Source: Rhodococcus sp. HM1
GTDB taxonomy: Bacteria; Actinomycetota; Actinomycetes; Mycobacteriales; Mycobacteriaceae
DNA: 64,000 nt
Reading direction: 5' to 3'
Assembly (NCBI RefSeq): GCF_023218075.1
Contig: NZ_JALPTB010000012.1
Coordinates: 1 to 64,000, forward strand
Shown: positions 30,823 through 39,346 of the stretch, one piece after another
Layout of the letters: each line of letters starts with the position of its first letter
Position numbering within the stretch: position 1 is the first letter of the stretch
The notes under the pieces: generated by a model
The model's input: only the letters and a program-made list of their open reading frames with translations
Databases searched by the model: none
What the model was told of the DNA's origin: nothing
Translations under genes and position numbers: made by a program

Positions 30823-31656
30823 GTGACTCCGGATTCCGCGATTCCCCTCGGCTACCGGGTTGTCGCACGCGCGCGGGAAACACACGACACCGTCACGCTG
30901 ACGCTGCAGCCCCTCATGGAACCCGCCGAAAGACGTTTTGCACCAGGACAGTTCATGATGCTGTACGCCCACGGCGTCGGGGAGGTGGCGGTGTCGGTCA
31001 GCGGTGACCCGACGCCCGACAGTGACACGCTCGTCCACACCATCCGCAGCGTGGGGGCCGTGAGCCGGGCGCTGCACGACGCACCGGTCGGCACGGTGAT
31101 CGGTGTCCGGGGCCCGTTCGGGAACGGATGGCGGATGCACACCCGCCCCGGCGGTGATCTGGTCGTCGTCGCCGGAGGGGTAGGGCTGGCGCCCCTGCGG
31201 CCCGCCGTGCTCGCCGCGCTCGCCGCACGCGACCGGTTCCGGCGGCTCACCCTCGTCGTCGGGGCGCGGACCCCGGCGAACATCCTGTTCCCATCCGACC
31301 TGTCCGCCTGGGCGACCCGGGACGACCTCACCGTCGAGCTGACGATCGACCAACCGGTGTCCGGGTGGACGGGTGCGGTCGGATTCGTCACCGAAGCCCT
31401 ACAGAGAATCGACGTCGACCCCGCCCGCACCACCGCACTGCTGTGCGGGCCCGAACCGATGATGCGGTTCTGCGCCCGCGCCCTGATGTCGCGGGGAGTT
31501 CCCGCCGAGGCCATCCAGTTGTCCCTCGAACGGAACATGCAGTGTGGCACCGGGCAGTGCGGCCACTGCCAACTCGGGGAGCTCCTGCTCTGCCGGGACG
31601 GGCCCGTCGTCGACTACACCGTCGCCGAACCGCTTCTGCGCGTACCGGAGCTGTAG
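30823..31656 (+). CDS. hyhG: Group 3b [NiFe]-hydrogenase flavin subunit HyhG
   Basis: Gamma subunit of the ferredoxin-reductase/dihydroorotate-dehydrogenase electron-transfer type: FAD domain (about 10-105), NAD(P) domain with [10 protein letters not shown] (118-127) and CGPEPMM, and a C-terminal [2Fe-2S] site with C241, C246, C249 and C257. It exchanges electrons with NAD(P)H. 277 residues. GTG start four bases after the previous gene, with GGAG upstream. Confidence 0.9.
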   Translation: MTPDSAIPLGYRVVARARETHDTVTLTLQPLMEPAERRFAPGQFMMLYAHGVGEVAVSVSGDPTPDSDTLVHTIRSVGAVSRALHDAPVGTVIGVRGPFGNGWRMHTRPGGDLVVVAGGVGLAPLRPAVLAALAARDRFRRLTLVVGARTPANILFPSDLSAWATRDDLTVELTIDQPVSGWTGAVGFVTEALQRIDVDPARTTALLCGPEPMMRFCARALMSRGVPAEAIQLSLERNMQCGTGQCGHCQLGELLLCRDGPVVDYTVAEPLLRVPEL

Positions 31657-32448
31657 ATGAGTACACCCTCGAAACCGACACCGACCCTCGCGGTGTGGAA
31701 GTTCGCCTCCTGCGACGGCTGCCAGCTCACCCTTCTCGACTGCGAGGACGAGCTGCTGCCGCTGGCCGAGGAGGTGTCGATCGCCCATTTCCTCGAGCTG
31801 TCCGACGCCGTCGCGGGTGGACCGTACGACCTGTCGCTGGTCGAAGGATCGATCACCACCGCGGCCGACCGCGACCGCATCCGCAGGATCAGGGAACAAT
31901 CCCGGTCCCTGGTCACCATCGGGGCCTGCGCCACCGCGGGCGGGATCCAGGCGCTGCGCAACTTCGCCGACATCGACGAGTTCCTGTCGGTCGTCTACGC
32001 CGACCCCCACTACATCGACACGCTCGCCACCTCGACCCCCGTCTCGGCGCACGTGCCGGTCGACTTCGAACTGCGCGGATGTCCCATCGATCGCCGCCAG
32101 CTCCTCGAGGTGATCACCGCCTACCTGTCCGGACGGAAGCCGAACATCCCGAACACCACCGTGTGCACGGAGTGCAAACGACGCGGTCTGACCTGCGTGA
32201 TGGTCGCCGAGGGCACACCCTGCCTCGGACCGGTGACGCACTCCGGCTGCGGCGCACTGTGTCCGGCCGTCTCCCGGGGATGCTACGGCTGTTTCGGTCC
32301 GGCGCCCGATCCCAACCTCGCGTCCATGACGGGGTGGCTGCGGACCTGCGGCATGAGCGAGGCGGACATCTCCCGGATCTTCGCGACGTTCAACGTCGCG
32401 GCGTTCGACACCGGCACGGCGGGAGCACGCGATGACCGACTCCCGTAG
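31657..32448 (+). CDS. hyhS: Group 3b [NiFe]-hydrogenase small subunit HyhS
   Basis: Small subunit holding the proximal iron-sulfur relay next to the NiFe site. It starts directly after hyhG. C19 and C22 are in the SCDGCQ motif, the third region reads [11 protein letters not shown], and more cysteines follow in ELRGCPIDR and the C-terminal [14 protein letters not shown] and GCYGCFG. 263 residues, no Tat signal, as expected for a cytoplasmic enzyme. Its 3' end overlaps hyhL by 17 bases. Confidence 0.92.
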   Translation: MSTPSKPTPTLAVWKFASCDGCQLTLLDCEDELLPLAEEVSIAHFLELSDAVAGGPYDLSLVEGSITTAADRDRIRRIREQSRSLVTIGACATAGGIQALRNFADIDEFLSVVYADPHYIDTLATSTPVSAHVPVDFELRGCPIDRRQLLEVITAYLSGRKPNIPNTTVCTECKRRGLTCVMVAEGTPCLGPVTHSGCGALCPAVSRGCYGCFGPAPDPNLASMTGWLRTCGMSEADISRIFATFNVAAFDTGTAGARDDRLP

Positions 32449-33724
32449 GGAAATGACCGTCCGGGCGCTCGCCCGCGTCGAAGGCGAAGGCCGGCTCGAC
32501 GTCACCGTCCGCGACGGCCGCGCCGAGCGGGTGGATCTCGCGATCTACGAGCCGCCGAGATTCTTCGAATCGTTCCTGCGTGGCCGGCACTTCCTGGAGC
32601 CGCCCGACATCACCTCCCGGATCTGCGGGATCTGCCCCGTCGCGTATCAGGTGAGCGCCTGCAACGCGCTGGAGGACGCGTGCGGAGTGATCGTCGACGA
32701 CGACATCACCGACCTTCGCCGGCTCCTGTACTGCGGGGAGTGGATCGCGAGCCACGTGCTGCACATCTACTTCCTTCACGCCCCAGACTTCCTCGGCGTC
32801 CCGGATTCGATCGAACTCGCGCGCAGGGATCGTGCCGCGGTCGAACGGGGACTGGCCTTGAAGAAGGCGGGAAACGCCGTCCTCGACGTCGTCGGTGGGC
32901 GCCCGATTCACCCCGTCAACGTGCGGGTCGGCGGATTCCACCACGCCCCGACCCGGGCCGAACTCGCCCCGCTCGCAACGCAACTCGACGCCGCCCTCGA
33001 CGACGCGGTGGCAACGGTCGACTGGGTGTCCTCCTTCGACTGTCCCGACATCGACGTCGACCACGAGTTCCTCGCGTTGCAGCACCCGTCGCGCTACGCC
33101 ATCGAGGACGGCGACGTCGTCTCCACTTCCGGGTTGCATTGCACAGCAAGCGAATTCCCGAAGCACGTGACCGAACACCAGGTGCCGCACTCGACCGCAC
33201 TGCACGCTACGCTCGACGGGCGCCGCTACCTCACCGGCCCGCTGGCCCGGTATTCGCTCAACTCCGGGCAACTGACCGGGCAGGCCGCGGCGTCCGCGGC
33301 CGCGGCGGGACTCGGCCCCCGATGCCGCAATCCCTACCGCAGCATCGTCGTCCGCGCCGTCGAGGTCGTGTACGCGCTGGAGGAGGCGCTGCGGATCATC
33401 GACCGCTACCGACGGCCCGCTCCACCCGCCACCGCTGTCTCGCCGGTGCGTCGCGTCGGGCACGGTGTCAGCGAAGCGCCCCGTGGCCTGCTCTATCACC
33501 GCTACGAACTGGACTCCGCCGGCCTCGTCACCGCGGCCGCGATCGTCCCGCCGACCTCCCAGAATCAGGCGGCGATCGAGCACGATCTGCGCCGCGCCGT
33601 CGAGGCGAATCTCGCCGCCTCGGACGAGGATCTGACGATGATGTGCGAGCACATCATCCGCAACTACGATCCGTGCATCTCGTGCGCCACGCACTTCCTG
33701 ACCCTCACGGTGCAGCGCCGATGA
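32432..33724 (+). CDS. hyhL: Group 3b [NiFe]-hydrogenase large subunit HyhL
   Basis: Catalytic subunit that binds the NiFe(CN)2CO centre. The N-terminal ligand motif RICGICP gives C65 and C68; the C-terminal motif DPCISCATH gives C415, C418 and H421. Cleavage after H421 would remove nine residues, consistent with the protease gene that follows. 430 residues. Start at 32432 chosen because GGGAG lies six bases upstream; an in-frame ATG at 32453 is the alternative. No hyp maturation genes are in the window, so they must be elsewhere. Confidence 0.93.
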   Translation: MTDSRREMTVRALARVEGEGRLDVTVRDGRAERVDLAIYEPPRFFESFLRGRHFLEPPDITSRICGICPVAYQVSACNALEDACGVIVDDDITDLRRLLYCGEWIASHVLHIYFLHAPDFLGVPDSIELARRDRAAVERGLALKKAGNAVLDVVGGRPIHPVNVRVGGFHHAPTRAELAPLATQLDAALDDAVATVDWVSSFDCPDIDVDHEFLALQHPSRYAIEDGDVVSTSGLHCTASEFPKHVTEHQVPHSTALHATLDGRRYLTGPLARYSLNSGQLTGQAAASAAAAGLGPRCRNPYRSIVVRAVEVVYALEEALRIIDRYRRPAPPATAVSPVRRVGHGVSEAPRGLLYHRYELDSAGLVTAAAIVPPTSQNQAAIEHDLRRAVEANLAASDEDLTMMCEHIIRNYDPCISCATHFLTLTVQRR

Positions 33725-33731
33725 TGTGCCG

Positions 33732-34199
33732 ATGAGAACCGTGGTGCTCGGGTTGGGAAACGACTACCGCAGGGACGACGGGGTCGGACCCGCGGTCGCG
33801 CGCGACGTCGCCGCCCGGGTGGCACCGGACGTCGGGGTGTACGCGGTGGACGGCGAACCGACGCGGATGCTCGACGCGTGGGACGGCGCGGATCTGGCGA
33901 TTCTGATCGATTCCGCGGTAGGAGATTCCGCTCGTTCGGGAACGGTGACTCCGGGAACCGTGCACCGTTTCGACTCGCAGGACCTGACGCTGTCGCCGGG
34001 GGCGGCGACCAGTACCCACGGCTTCGGGTTGATCACCGCCCTCGAGCTGGGGCGTCTGCTCGATCGCATGCCCCGCCGATGGGTGCTGTACACCGTCGAC
34101 GCCGCCGACGTCGGCTTCGGCTGCGGCCTGTCCCGCACCGCCGCCCGAGCAGCCGACCGGGTGGTCGCGGCGGTGCTGGAGGAAATTACCCGCGTCTAG
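33732..34199 (+). CDS. Hydrogenase maturation endopeptidase
   Basis: HycI/HyaD-family nickel-dependent protease that trims the large-subunit C-terminus after Ni insertion. The GNDYRRDDGVG motif (9-19) with the metal-binding aspartate and the THGFG segment are present. 155 residues from the ATG at 33732; a GTG at 33726 is also possible. The last four bases overlap the convergent universal-stress gene. Confidence 0.88.
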   Translation: MRTVVLGLGNDYRRDDGVGPAVARDVAARVAPDVGVYAVDGEPTRMLDAWDGADLAILIDSAVGDSARSGTVTPGTVHRFDSQDLTLSPGAATSTHGFGLITALELGRLLDRMPRRWVLYTVDAADVGFGCGLSRTAARAADRVVAAVLEEITRV

Positions 34200-35071
34200 C
34201 GCACCACCAGCATCGGGCAGGTCACGTGGTGCAGCAGCGCGCGGCTCGTCGAGCCCAGCAGCAGGCCCGTGAACCCGCCCCGTCCGCGACTTCCGACCAC
34301 CAACAGCTGGGCGTGCTCGGACTCGTCACGCAGGGTCCGGACGGGCCGATCCAGGACCACCACCGTCCGGACCGGGACGTCGGGGAACTCCCCGGAGTAT
34401 CCGGCCAGGCTCTCGGACAGCGTCGCCCGCTCGCGTTCCTCCACCTGGGCCCAGTCGAAGTCGCTGGGGAACGGGGCGTGCACATCGACGTCGGACCACG
34501 CGTGGACCGCGACGAGCTCGGCACCGCGCATGGCCGCCTCCTCGAACGCCATCGCGATCGCGGGCTCGCTGTGCTTCGACCCGTCGGCCCCGACGACGAC
34601 CGGACCGGAAATATCGTTGACGTCGACATGCGGGAGACCCCGTACGACGGCCACCGGTGAACGGGCGTGGGTGACCACCGCGGAGCTGACCGAGCCGAGA
34701 ATCGCACGTTCGATCAGGCCGCGCCGATTCGCACCGAGGACCACCATCCGGGCGGACTTGGATCGCTCGATCAGCTCGCGGGCCGGTGCATCCTGTGACA
34801 CGGCCTTCTCGACCTCGACGGTGTGTCCCGCCGTCACCTGCGCGACCAGGCTCTCGGCCTCGGCGAGCCGCCGCTCCGCCTCGAGCTGCTCCTCCTCGTA
34901 GAAGGTGTCCGGCATTCCGATGGGGACGACGTAGCCGCCGGACACGATCGCCGTGGTGACAAGGGTGAGGGGAGCCCCCCGTCGTGCTGCTTCCTTCGCG
35001 GCCCACGCGACCGCTTGCAGAGACGAGGGTGAGCCGTCCACTCCGACGACTATCGGTTGAGGTGCGGTCAC
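34196..35071 (-). CDS. Tandem universal stress protein
   Basis: Two UspA domains (about 1-145 and 155-291). Each has the N-terminal PIVVGVDGS or PVVVGADGSK strand and an ATP-binding G-x2-G-x9-G-S/T loop (GANRRGLIERAILGSVS and GSRGRGGFTGLLLGSTS). Two-domain USPs of this size are DosR-regulated in mycobacteria (family knowledge). Convergent with the maturation protease by a four-base overlap. Confidence 0.9.
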   Translation of the reverse strand: MTAPQPIVVGVDGSPSSLQAVAWAAKEAARRGAPLTLVTTAIVSGGYVVPIGMPDTFYEEEQLEAERRLAEAESLVAQVTAGHTVEVEKAVSQDAPARELIERSKSARMVVLGANRRGLIERAILGSVSSAVVTHARSPVAVVRGLPHVDVNDISGPVVVGADGSKHSEPAIAMAFEEAAMRGAELVAVHAWSDVDVHAPFPSDFDWAQVEERERATLSESLAGYSGEFPDVPVRTVVVLDRPVRTLRDESEHAQLLVVGSRGRGGFTGLLLGSTSRALLHHVTCPMLVVR

Positions 35072-35143
35072 GTTGGCCTCCTGGGGTCGGCCGGCTGGAA
35101 TCCGTCACTGCCTATCGTCGTTGCGGCAGCGCGCTCTGCCGTA

Positions 35144-35157
35144 GGGGAGAAGGTCCT
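35144..35157. promoter_or_regulatory. Weak DosR-like box upstream of the USP gene
   Basis: GGGGA-N4-GTCCT matches the DosR core at seven of ten fixed positions. It lies about 75 bases before the USP start. Confidence 0.25.
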
Positions 35158-35293
35158 CACCTTCGGGCGCCGGCATGCAGCACGCCCGCGTCGGAGCCGA
35201 GTTCGTTCGCCGGAACCTTTTGCTGGTCTCGCTCCTCCAAGTAGGTGGCGGGCAACAGGGTTCCGCCGTAACGAGAAGGATAGGACAAACCTC

Positions 35294-35548
35294 ATGGGCA
35301 CGAAGCTGATTCGCGGCGCGATTCTGGCGACGGCAACGGCCGGCGTGGCCCTGGCGGCGGCCGGTGTGGCTCAGGCGGGCGGTGCCCCCGACGGCTGGGT
35401 CCCGGGACCGTCCGTCGAACCGGGCTACATCGCGCCGATCGTCGACCCCGCCTGCATTCCGGTGCAGCCCGGTGTCAGCATTCCCCACCCCGCGGATGTG
35501 CCTTGCTTCACGCCCGAGGGATTCAGCGGCGTCATGCCGTCCCGGTAG
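35294..35548 (+). CDS. Small exported protein
   Basis: 84 residues from an ATG with GAAGGA about 10 bases upstream. Sec signal peptide 1-28 ending AQA, followed by a roughly 56-residue mature region rich in Pro and Gly with two cysteines (DPACIPV and DVPCFTP) that could form a disulfide. No family recognised. It is divergent from the USP gene and could share its control region. Confidence 0.6.
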   Translation: MGTKLIRGAILATATAGVALAAAGVAQAGGAPDGWVPGPSVEPGYIAPIVDPACIPVQPGVSIPHPADVPCFTPEGFSGVMPSR

Positions 35549-35970
35549 CGATGCGTCGGCCCGATCCACAAGCCTGGGATCGGCGTTTGGGAACACGGTG
35601 CCTGGGCGCGATCCGTGCGTCCGGGTGCCGTCCGGTTGCGCCGGCGCAACCGGACGGTTGGGGTCGCTGCACGCCGCGTGGTCGGGAAGACTTGCCACTT
35701 CGTTATCGGACGGCATGGTTATCGGACGGCATGGGCCCGCCGGGAAACCCTGTGGATGGTCGATCGTCCGGCCTCGGTGCTGTGTTGCATCGGCAGACCG
35801 TGTACCGGCTGTCCTGTCGCAGCAGGCAACGTGCGGACCTGTGTCGACGTGGCTTGCACGATCGTGCGGGACGTGAGCGCGGACTCGACCAATGCGCGGG
35901 CACGCACGAGCAAGCGGCATGCGCCCCGACCGGGGCGCCTATCAACAGAGCGAACCCACCGGGGGAACGA
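35549..35970. other. Gene-poor stretch
   Basis: No supported gene on either strand. It holds one 16-bp tandem duplication and no recognisable promoter or RNA. Together with the following Tat-signal remnant it separates the dormancy-like block from the catabolic cluster. Confidence 0.5.
35702..35733 (+). repeat. 16-bp tandem duplication
   Basis: Two perfect copies of GTTATCGGACGGCATG, at 35702-35717 and 35718-35733, in non-coding DNA. Confidence 0.85.
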
Positions 35971-36207
35971 ATGTCGAGTCGGACGACGCTCTTCGGTTCG
36001 GAAAGTCCGTTTTCTCGACGCGGTTTCGGCGCCGTGGGGCCAGTGGTACTCGCATCCGGCCAAGCCGCGTGTCGGCAGGCGAGGCGCACAGCGGGGCCGC
36101 GGCGGGGGGCTCGGCTTCGGCAGCGCAGCATTCGGGCGACAACCATGTTGCGGCAAGCGGATACGACAGCTTTCCGCTCGTTACGTCGCCACGGTCGGCA
36201 TTGCTGA
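35971..36207 (+). pseudogene. Remnant of a Tat-exported lipoprotein
   Basis: An ORF of 78 codons with GGGGG just upstream of the ATG. The N-terminus has a twin-arginine signal (FSRRGFGAVGPVVLASG) ending in a lipobox-like GQAAC, then turns into arginine-rich sequence that looks out of frame. An alternative frame over the same DNA gives a low-complexity Ala/Gly/Ser stretch typical of lipoprotein linkers. Likely the broken start of a binding-protein gene. Confidence 0.4.
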
Positions 36208-36260
36208 TGTCGATTTCCGGTCTCGCCGCGCGCCCAAATCTACGCAAATTGCCCCACCCC

Positions 36261-36290
36261 TTGTTTTCGACGTCGACATCGAGTTAGAGT
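36261..36290 (+). promoter_or_regulatory. Candidate promoter of the catabolic cluster
   Basis: TTGTTT (36261-36266) and TAGAGT (36285-36290) are 18 bases apart, about 58 bases before the first gene. The spacer contains the palindrome TCGACGTCGA, a possible operator. Confidence 0.3.
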
Positions 36291-36347
36291 CCTCCTTGTG
36301 GCGCCGATCACGATGATGCGGCTGCTGTGACTTGAAGGATGACTCCG

Positions 36348-37124
36348 ATGAACGATGCATCTTCCGATCTGTCCGTCGAACTCGTGCAACATGTGGCGAC
36401 CGTTCGCATCCACCGAGCCCCGAACAACTTCTTCGACACCGATCTGATCGGCGCGTTGGCGGACACGTTCGAGGAACTGTCGCAGGACGCGCAATGCCGG
36501 GCGATCGTATTGTGCAGTGAGGGAAAGCATTTCTGCGCCGGCGCGAACTTCCAGGGCGGAAACCGCAAACCTCGATACGACGCCGACCGCGTGCATACCT
36601 ATGACCAGGCGCAACGCCTGTTCGAGCAGCCGCTGCCGGTTGTGGCTGCCATCCAGGGCGCCGCCATCGGCGGCGGACTCGGGTTGGCTCTTGCCGCCGA
36701 CTTTCGGATCGGCTCGAGTCGCGCACGTTTCTCCGCCAACTTCGCCGCCATCGGGTTCCATCACGGCTTCGGGCTCACCGAGACGCTCCCCGCGGTGACC
36801 GGGCAGCAACGTGCCCTCGAGATGCTGATGACCGGCCGGAACGTCGGCGCCGAGGAGGCGATGAACATCGGACTTCTCGATCGACTTGTGCCTGAATCGG
36901 AAATCGGCAGCGCTGCAATCGAATTCGCCACGGAGATCGCTTCCGCTGCACCACTGGCCGTCCGGGCGATCCGCGCCACGATGCGCGGCGACCTCGCGGA
37001 CCGCGTCAAAGCTGCGATGGCCCGCGAGAAGGTCGAGCAACAGATCCTTTCCGAAACCCAGGACTGGACCGAAGGTGTCAAGGCGGCGGCGGAACGGCGT
37101 CGTCCGAACTTCGTCGGCTGCTGA
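36348..37124 (+). CDS. Crotonase-family protein lacking both hydratase glutamates
   Basis: Enoyl-CoA hydratase/isomerase superfamily fold, 258 residues from the ATG at 36348, which has GAAGGA eight bases upstream (the ATG at 36339 overlaps that site). The oxyanion-hole motifs HFCAGANF and GAAIGGGLG are intact. However, the residues aligned with the two catalytic glutamates of classical hydratases are G112 and F132. The GFHHGFGLTETLP segment replaces the usual PGAGGTQRL. It is probably not a standard hydratase; isomerase, hydrolase or C-C lyase activity are possible. First gene of the cluster. Confidence 0.85.
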   Translation: MNDASSDLSVELVQHVATVRIHRAPNNFFDTDLIGALADTFEELSQDAQCRAIVLCSEGKHFCAGANFQGGNRKPRYDADRVHTYDQAQRLFEQPLPVVAAIQGAAIGGGLGLALAADFRIGSSRARFSANFAAIGFHHGFGLTETLPAVTGQQRALEMLMTGRNVGAEEAMNIGLLDRLVPESEIGSAAIEFATEIASAAPLAVRAIRATMRGDLADRVKAAMAREKVEQQILSETQDWTEGVKAAAERRRPNFVGC

Positions 37125-37156
37125 CCGTATTCCCGTCGACTCACGTAGGAGCTGCA

Positions 37157-39310
37157 ATGACCCACACCCTTCCCCATGCCGACCTCGATCCGCAGCGCGC
37201 AGACGATCGTGATTCCGTGCCGATGTTGCTGCGCCCGAGAGGGATAGCAATTGTGGGTGCCTCGCGACGCGAGGGGAGTGTGGCGTTCCGAACGTTGAGG
37301 AACCTGGTGGATTCGACGTTCGAGGGCGCGTTGTATCCCGTCAACCCCAAAGAGGAGGAGTTGCTGGGGCTGCGCTGCTACGGCTCGGTTCGGGAGATCG
37401 CCGACCCGGTCGATGTCGCTCTGATCATGGTGCGTGCTGCGCAGGTCGAATCCGTGATCGAGGATTGCGGCAGCATCGGAGTCAGGGTAGTTGTGGTGTT
37501 CTCCTCCGGATTCGCCGAGTTGGGGGAACAGGGACGACAAATGCAGGACCGTATCGGCGCCACTGCCCGCCGACTCGGCATCCGCGTGCTGGGTCCGAAC
37601 TGCCAGGGTTATGCCTTCACCCCGACGGATCTGACGGCGACTTTCTCGACCCCGGCCTCAGATCTCGGAGTCCCGTCGGGTATCGCCTACGTCGGTCAGA
37701 GTGGCGCCCTGGGTGGTGCCTTGGTCTACGAGTGCCGCGGGCGGGGGATCGGGCTGTCTGCATGGGTATCGACCGGTAACCAGTCCGACCTCTCGGTCAC
37801 CGATGTCGCCTTGACCTTGCTTGCCGAACCCGAAATTTCCGTGCTCGGCATCTATCTCGAGGAAATGCCCGACGGGCACGCCTGGGAAGCGGTCCTCGAT
37901 GCTGCATCTGCATACGGCAAGCGAGTTGTTGTGCTGCGCTCCGGTCGCACCGACGCCGGAAAACAGGCAGCAGCGTCCCATACCGGGGCGATGATCGGAT
38001 CCGACGCCGCATTCGTCCTGCTCTCCCGCAATCGCGGTGCCATCATGGTCGACGACCTCGACGAGATGGTCGACGTGTTCGCCGCCCTTCTCGATTCCCG
38101 GGCTACCCGTGGCGAGCGTGTCGGCATCGTCACGACCTCCGGTGGTGCCGGCAGCATCCTGGTCGATCACCTCCACGAACAGGGGCTTCACACGGCGGAA
38201 CTCCGTCCCGAGACCACGGCAGCGTTGGGCGAGATCGTTCCGGAATTCGGTTCGGTGGCCAATCCCGTGGACGTCACCGCACAACTGTTCACCGCCGACA
38301 ATCCCGCGTTCGTCTCCGTCTGCCGCATGGTTGCCGACGACCCCGGAGTCGATCATCTCGTGGTTCTGCTGACGGGGCTGAACAAGATCCGCGCAACCCG
38401 AGTGGCACGCGAGCTGGCAACAGTCGCCGACACCACCGACACGACGATCAGCTTCGTGTACATGGCCGCACCGGACGGCCGTGCCGACGTCGACGACATC
38501 CTTCACCGCAGCGGCGTAGGGGTCTTCAACTCGATGCGCGACATGGCCGTCGCTCACGGCAAGGTGCGCCGCAGCGCGACGCCCGCCCCCGCCGCCCACG
38601 AAGCGCGCCCGCGCGTCGAGGCAGCGGTCCGATCGATGGCCGGAGTGACCGGTTCCGTCACCGAATGGGCCGGCCGTCGATTTCTCGCGGCTGCAGGCAT
38701 CGAAGTCCCGGACGCGGTTCTGATCGACGAGAATTCCGTGGCAACCACCACGACCGTGTCGGACTCGCTCGGTTGGGGCCCGTTCGCCCTGAAGATCCAG
38801 TCTCCCGATGTCGTCCACAAGACCGAGATCGGAGGCGTCCGGATCGGTGTGCACCTGGCCGATGTGCCCGCGACGGTCGAACAGATCCGCAGCACGGTCA
38901 CCGCGGCCGAGCCCACCGCCGAGATCGACGGGGTCATGATTCAACAGATGGCCGAGCCCGGCCTCGAACTGATCATCGGGATCGACGGTCCCCGCGACGG
39001 ATACCCCCCGGTGCTCACCGTCGGATTCGGCGGATCCCGAGCCGAGATCTATGCCGACATCGCATCGGACCTGTGCCCTGTCACCCCTGCAGGAGCCCTG
39101 CAGTTGTTGCGGAGCCTGACCGCTTGGCCGCTGCTCGAAGGCTACCGTGGAAGCGCCCCAGCGGACATCGACGCCGTCGTCGATGCCCTCGTCACGTTGT
39201 CCCATGTAGCAATCGCCCTCGACGAACGACTGGTCGATCTCGAGATCAACCCCTTCATCGTTCGTGAACATGGCGCTGCCGCAGTCGATCTCGTTCTACG
39301 CCTGCGGTGA
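37157..39310 (+). CDS. ADP-forming acyl-CoA ligase
   Basis: Acetate-CoA ligase (ADP-forming)-type enzyme that couples carboxylic acid activation to ATP through a phosphohistidine. 717 residues: CoA-binding Rossmann domain (about 25-150, IAIVGASRREGSVAFR), CoA-ligase domains with the phospho-acceptor H275 in SHTGAM, and an ATP-grasp domain (about 500-717, KIQSPDVVHKTEIGGV). TAGGAG precedes the ATG. In this cluster it should activate the free acid imported or formed upstream; the acid is unknown. Confidence 0.87.
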   Translation: MTHTLPHADLDPQRADDRDSVPMLLRPRGIAIVGASRREGSVAFRTLRNLVDSTFEGALYPVNPKEEELLGLRCYGSVREIADPVDVALIMVRAAQVESVIEDCGSIGVRVVVVFSSGFAELGEQGRQMQDRIGATARRLGIRVLGPNCQGYAFTPTDLTATFSTPASDLGVPSGIAYVGQSGALGGALVYECRGRGIGLSAWVSTGNQSDLSVTDVALTLLAEPEISVLGIYLEEMPDGHAWEAVLDAASAYGKRVVVLRSGRTDAGKQAAASHTGAMIGSDAAFVLLSRNRGAIMVDDLDEMVDVFAALLDSRATRGERVGIVTTSGGAGSILVDHLHEQGLHTAELRPETTAALGEIVPEFGSVANPVDVTAQLFTADNPAFVSVCRMVADDPGVDHLVVLLTGLNKIRATRVARELATVADTTDTTISFVYMAAPDGRADVDDILHRSGVGVFNSMRDMAVAHGKVRRSATPAPAAHEARPRVEAAVRSMAGVTGSVTEWAGRRFLAAAGIEVPDAVLIDENSVATTTTVSDSLGWGPFALKIQSPDVVHKTEIGGVRIGVHLADVPATVEQIRSTVTAAEPTAEIDGVMIQQMAEPGLELIIGIDGPRDGYPPVLTVGFGGSRAEIYADIASDLCPVTPAGALQLLRSLTAWPLLEGYRGSAPADIDAVVDALVTLSHVAIALDERLVDLEINPFIVREHGAAAVDLVLRLR

Positions 39311-39346
39311 GCCATCCGCCCTCAAGTTCCCTGTGAAGGACTTTTC

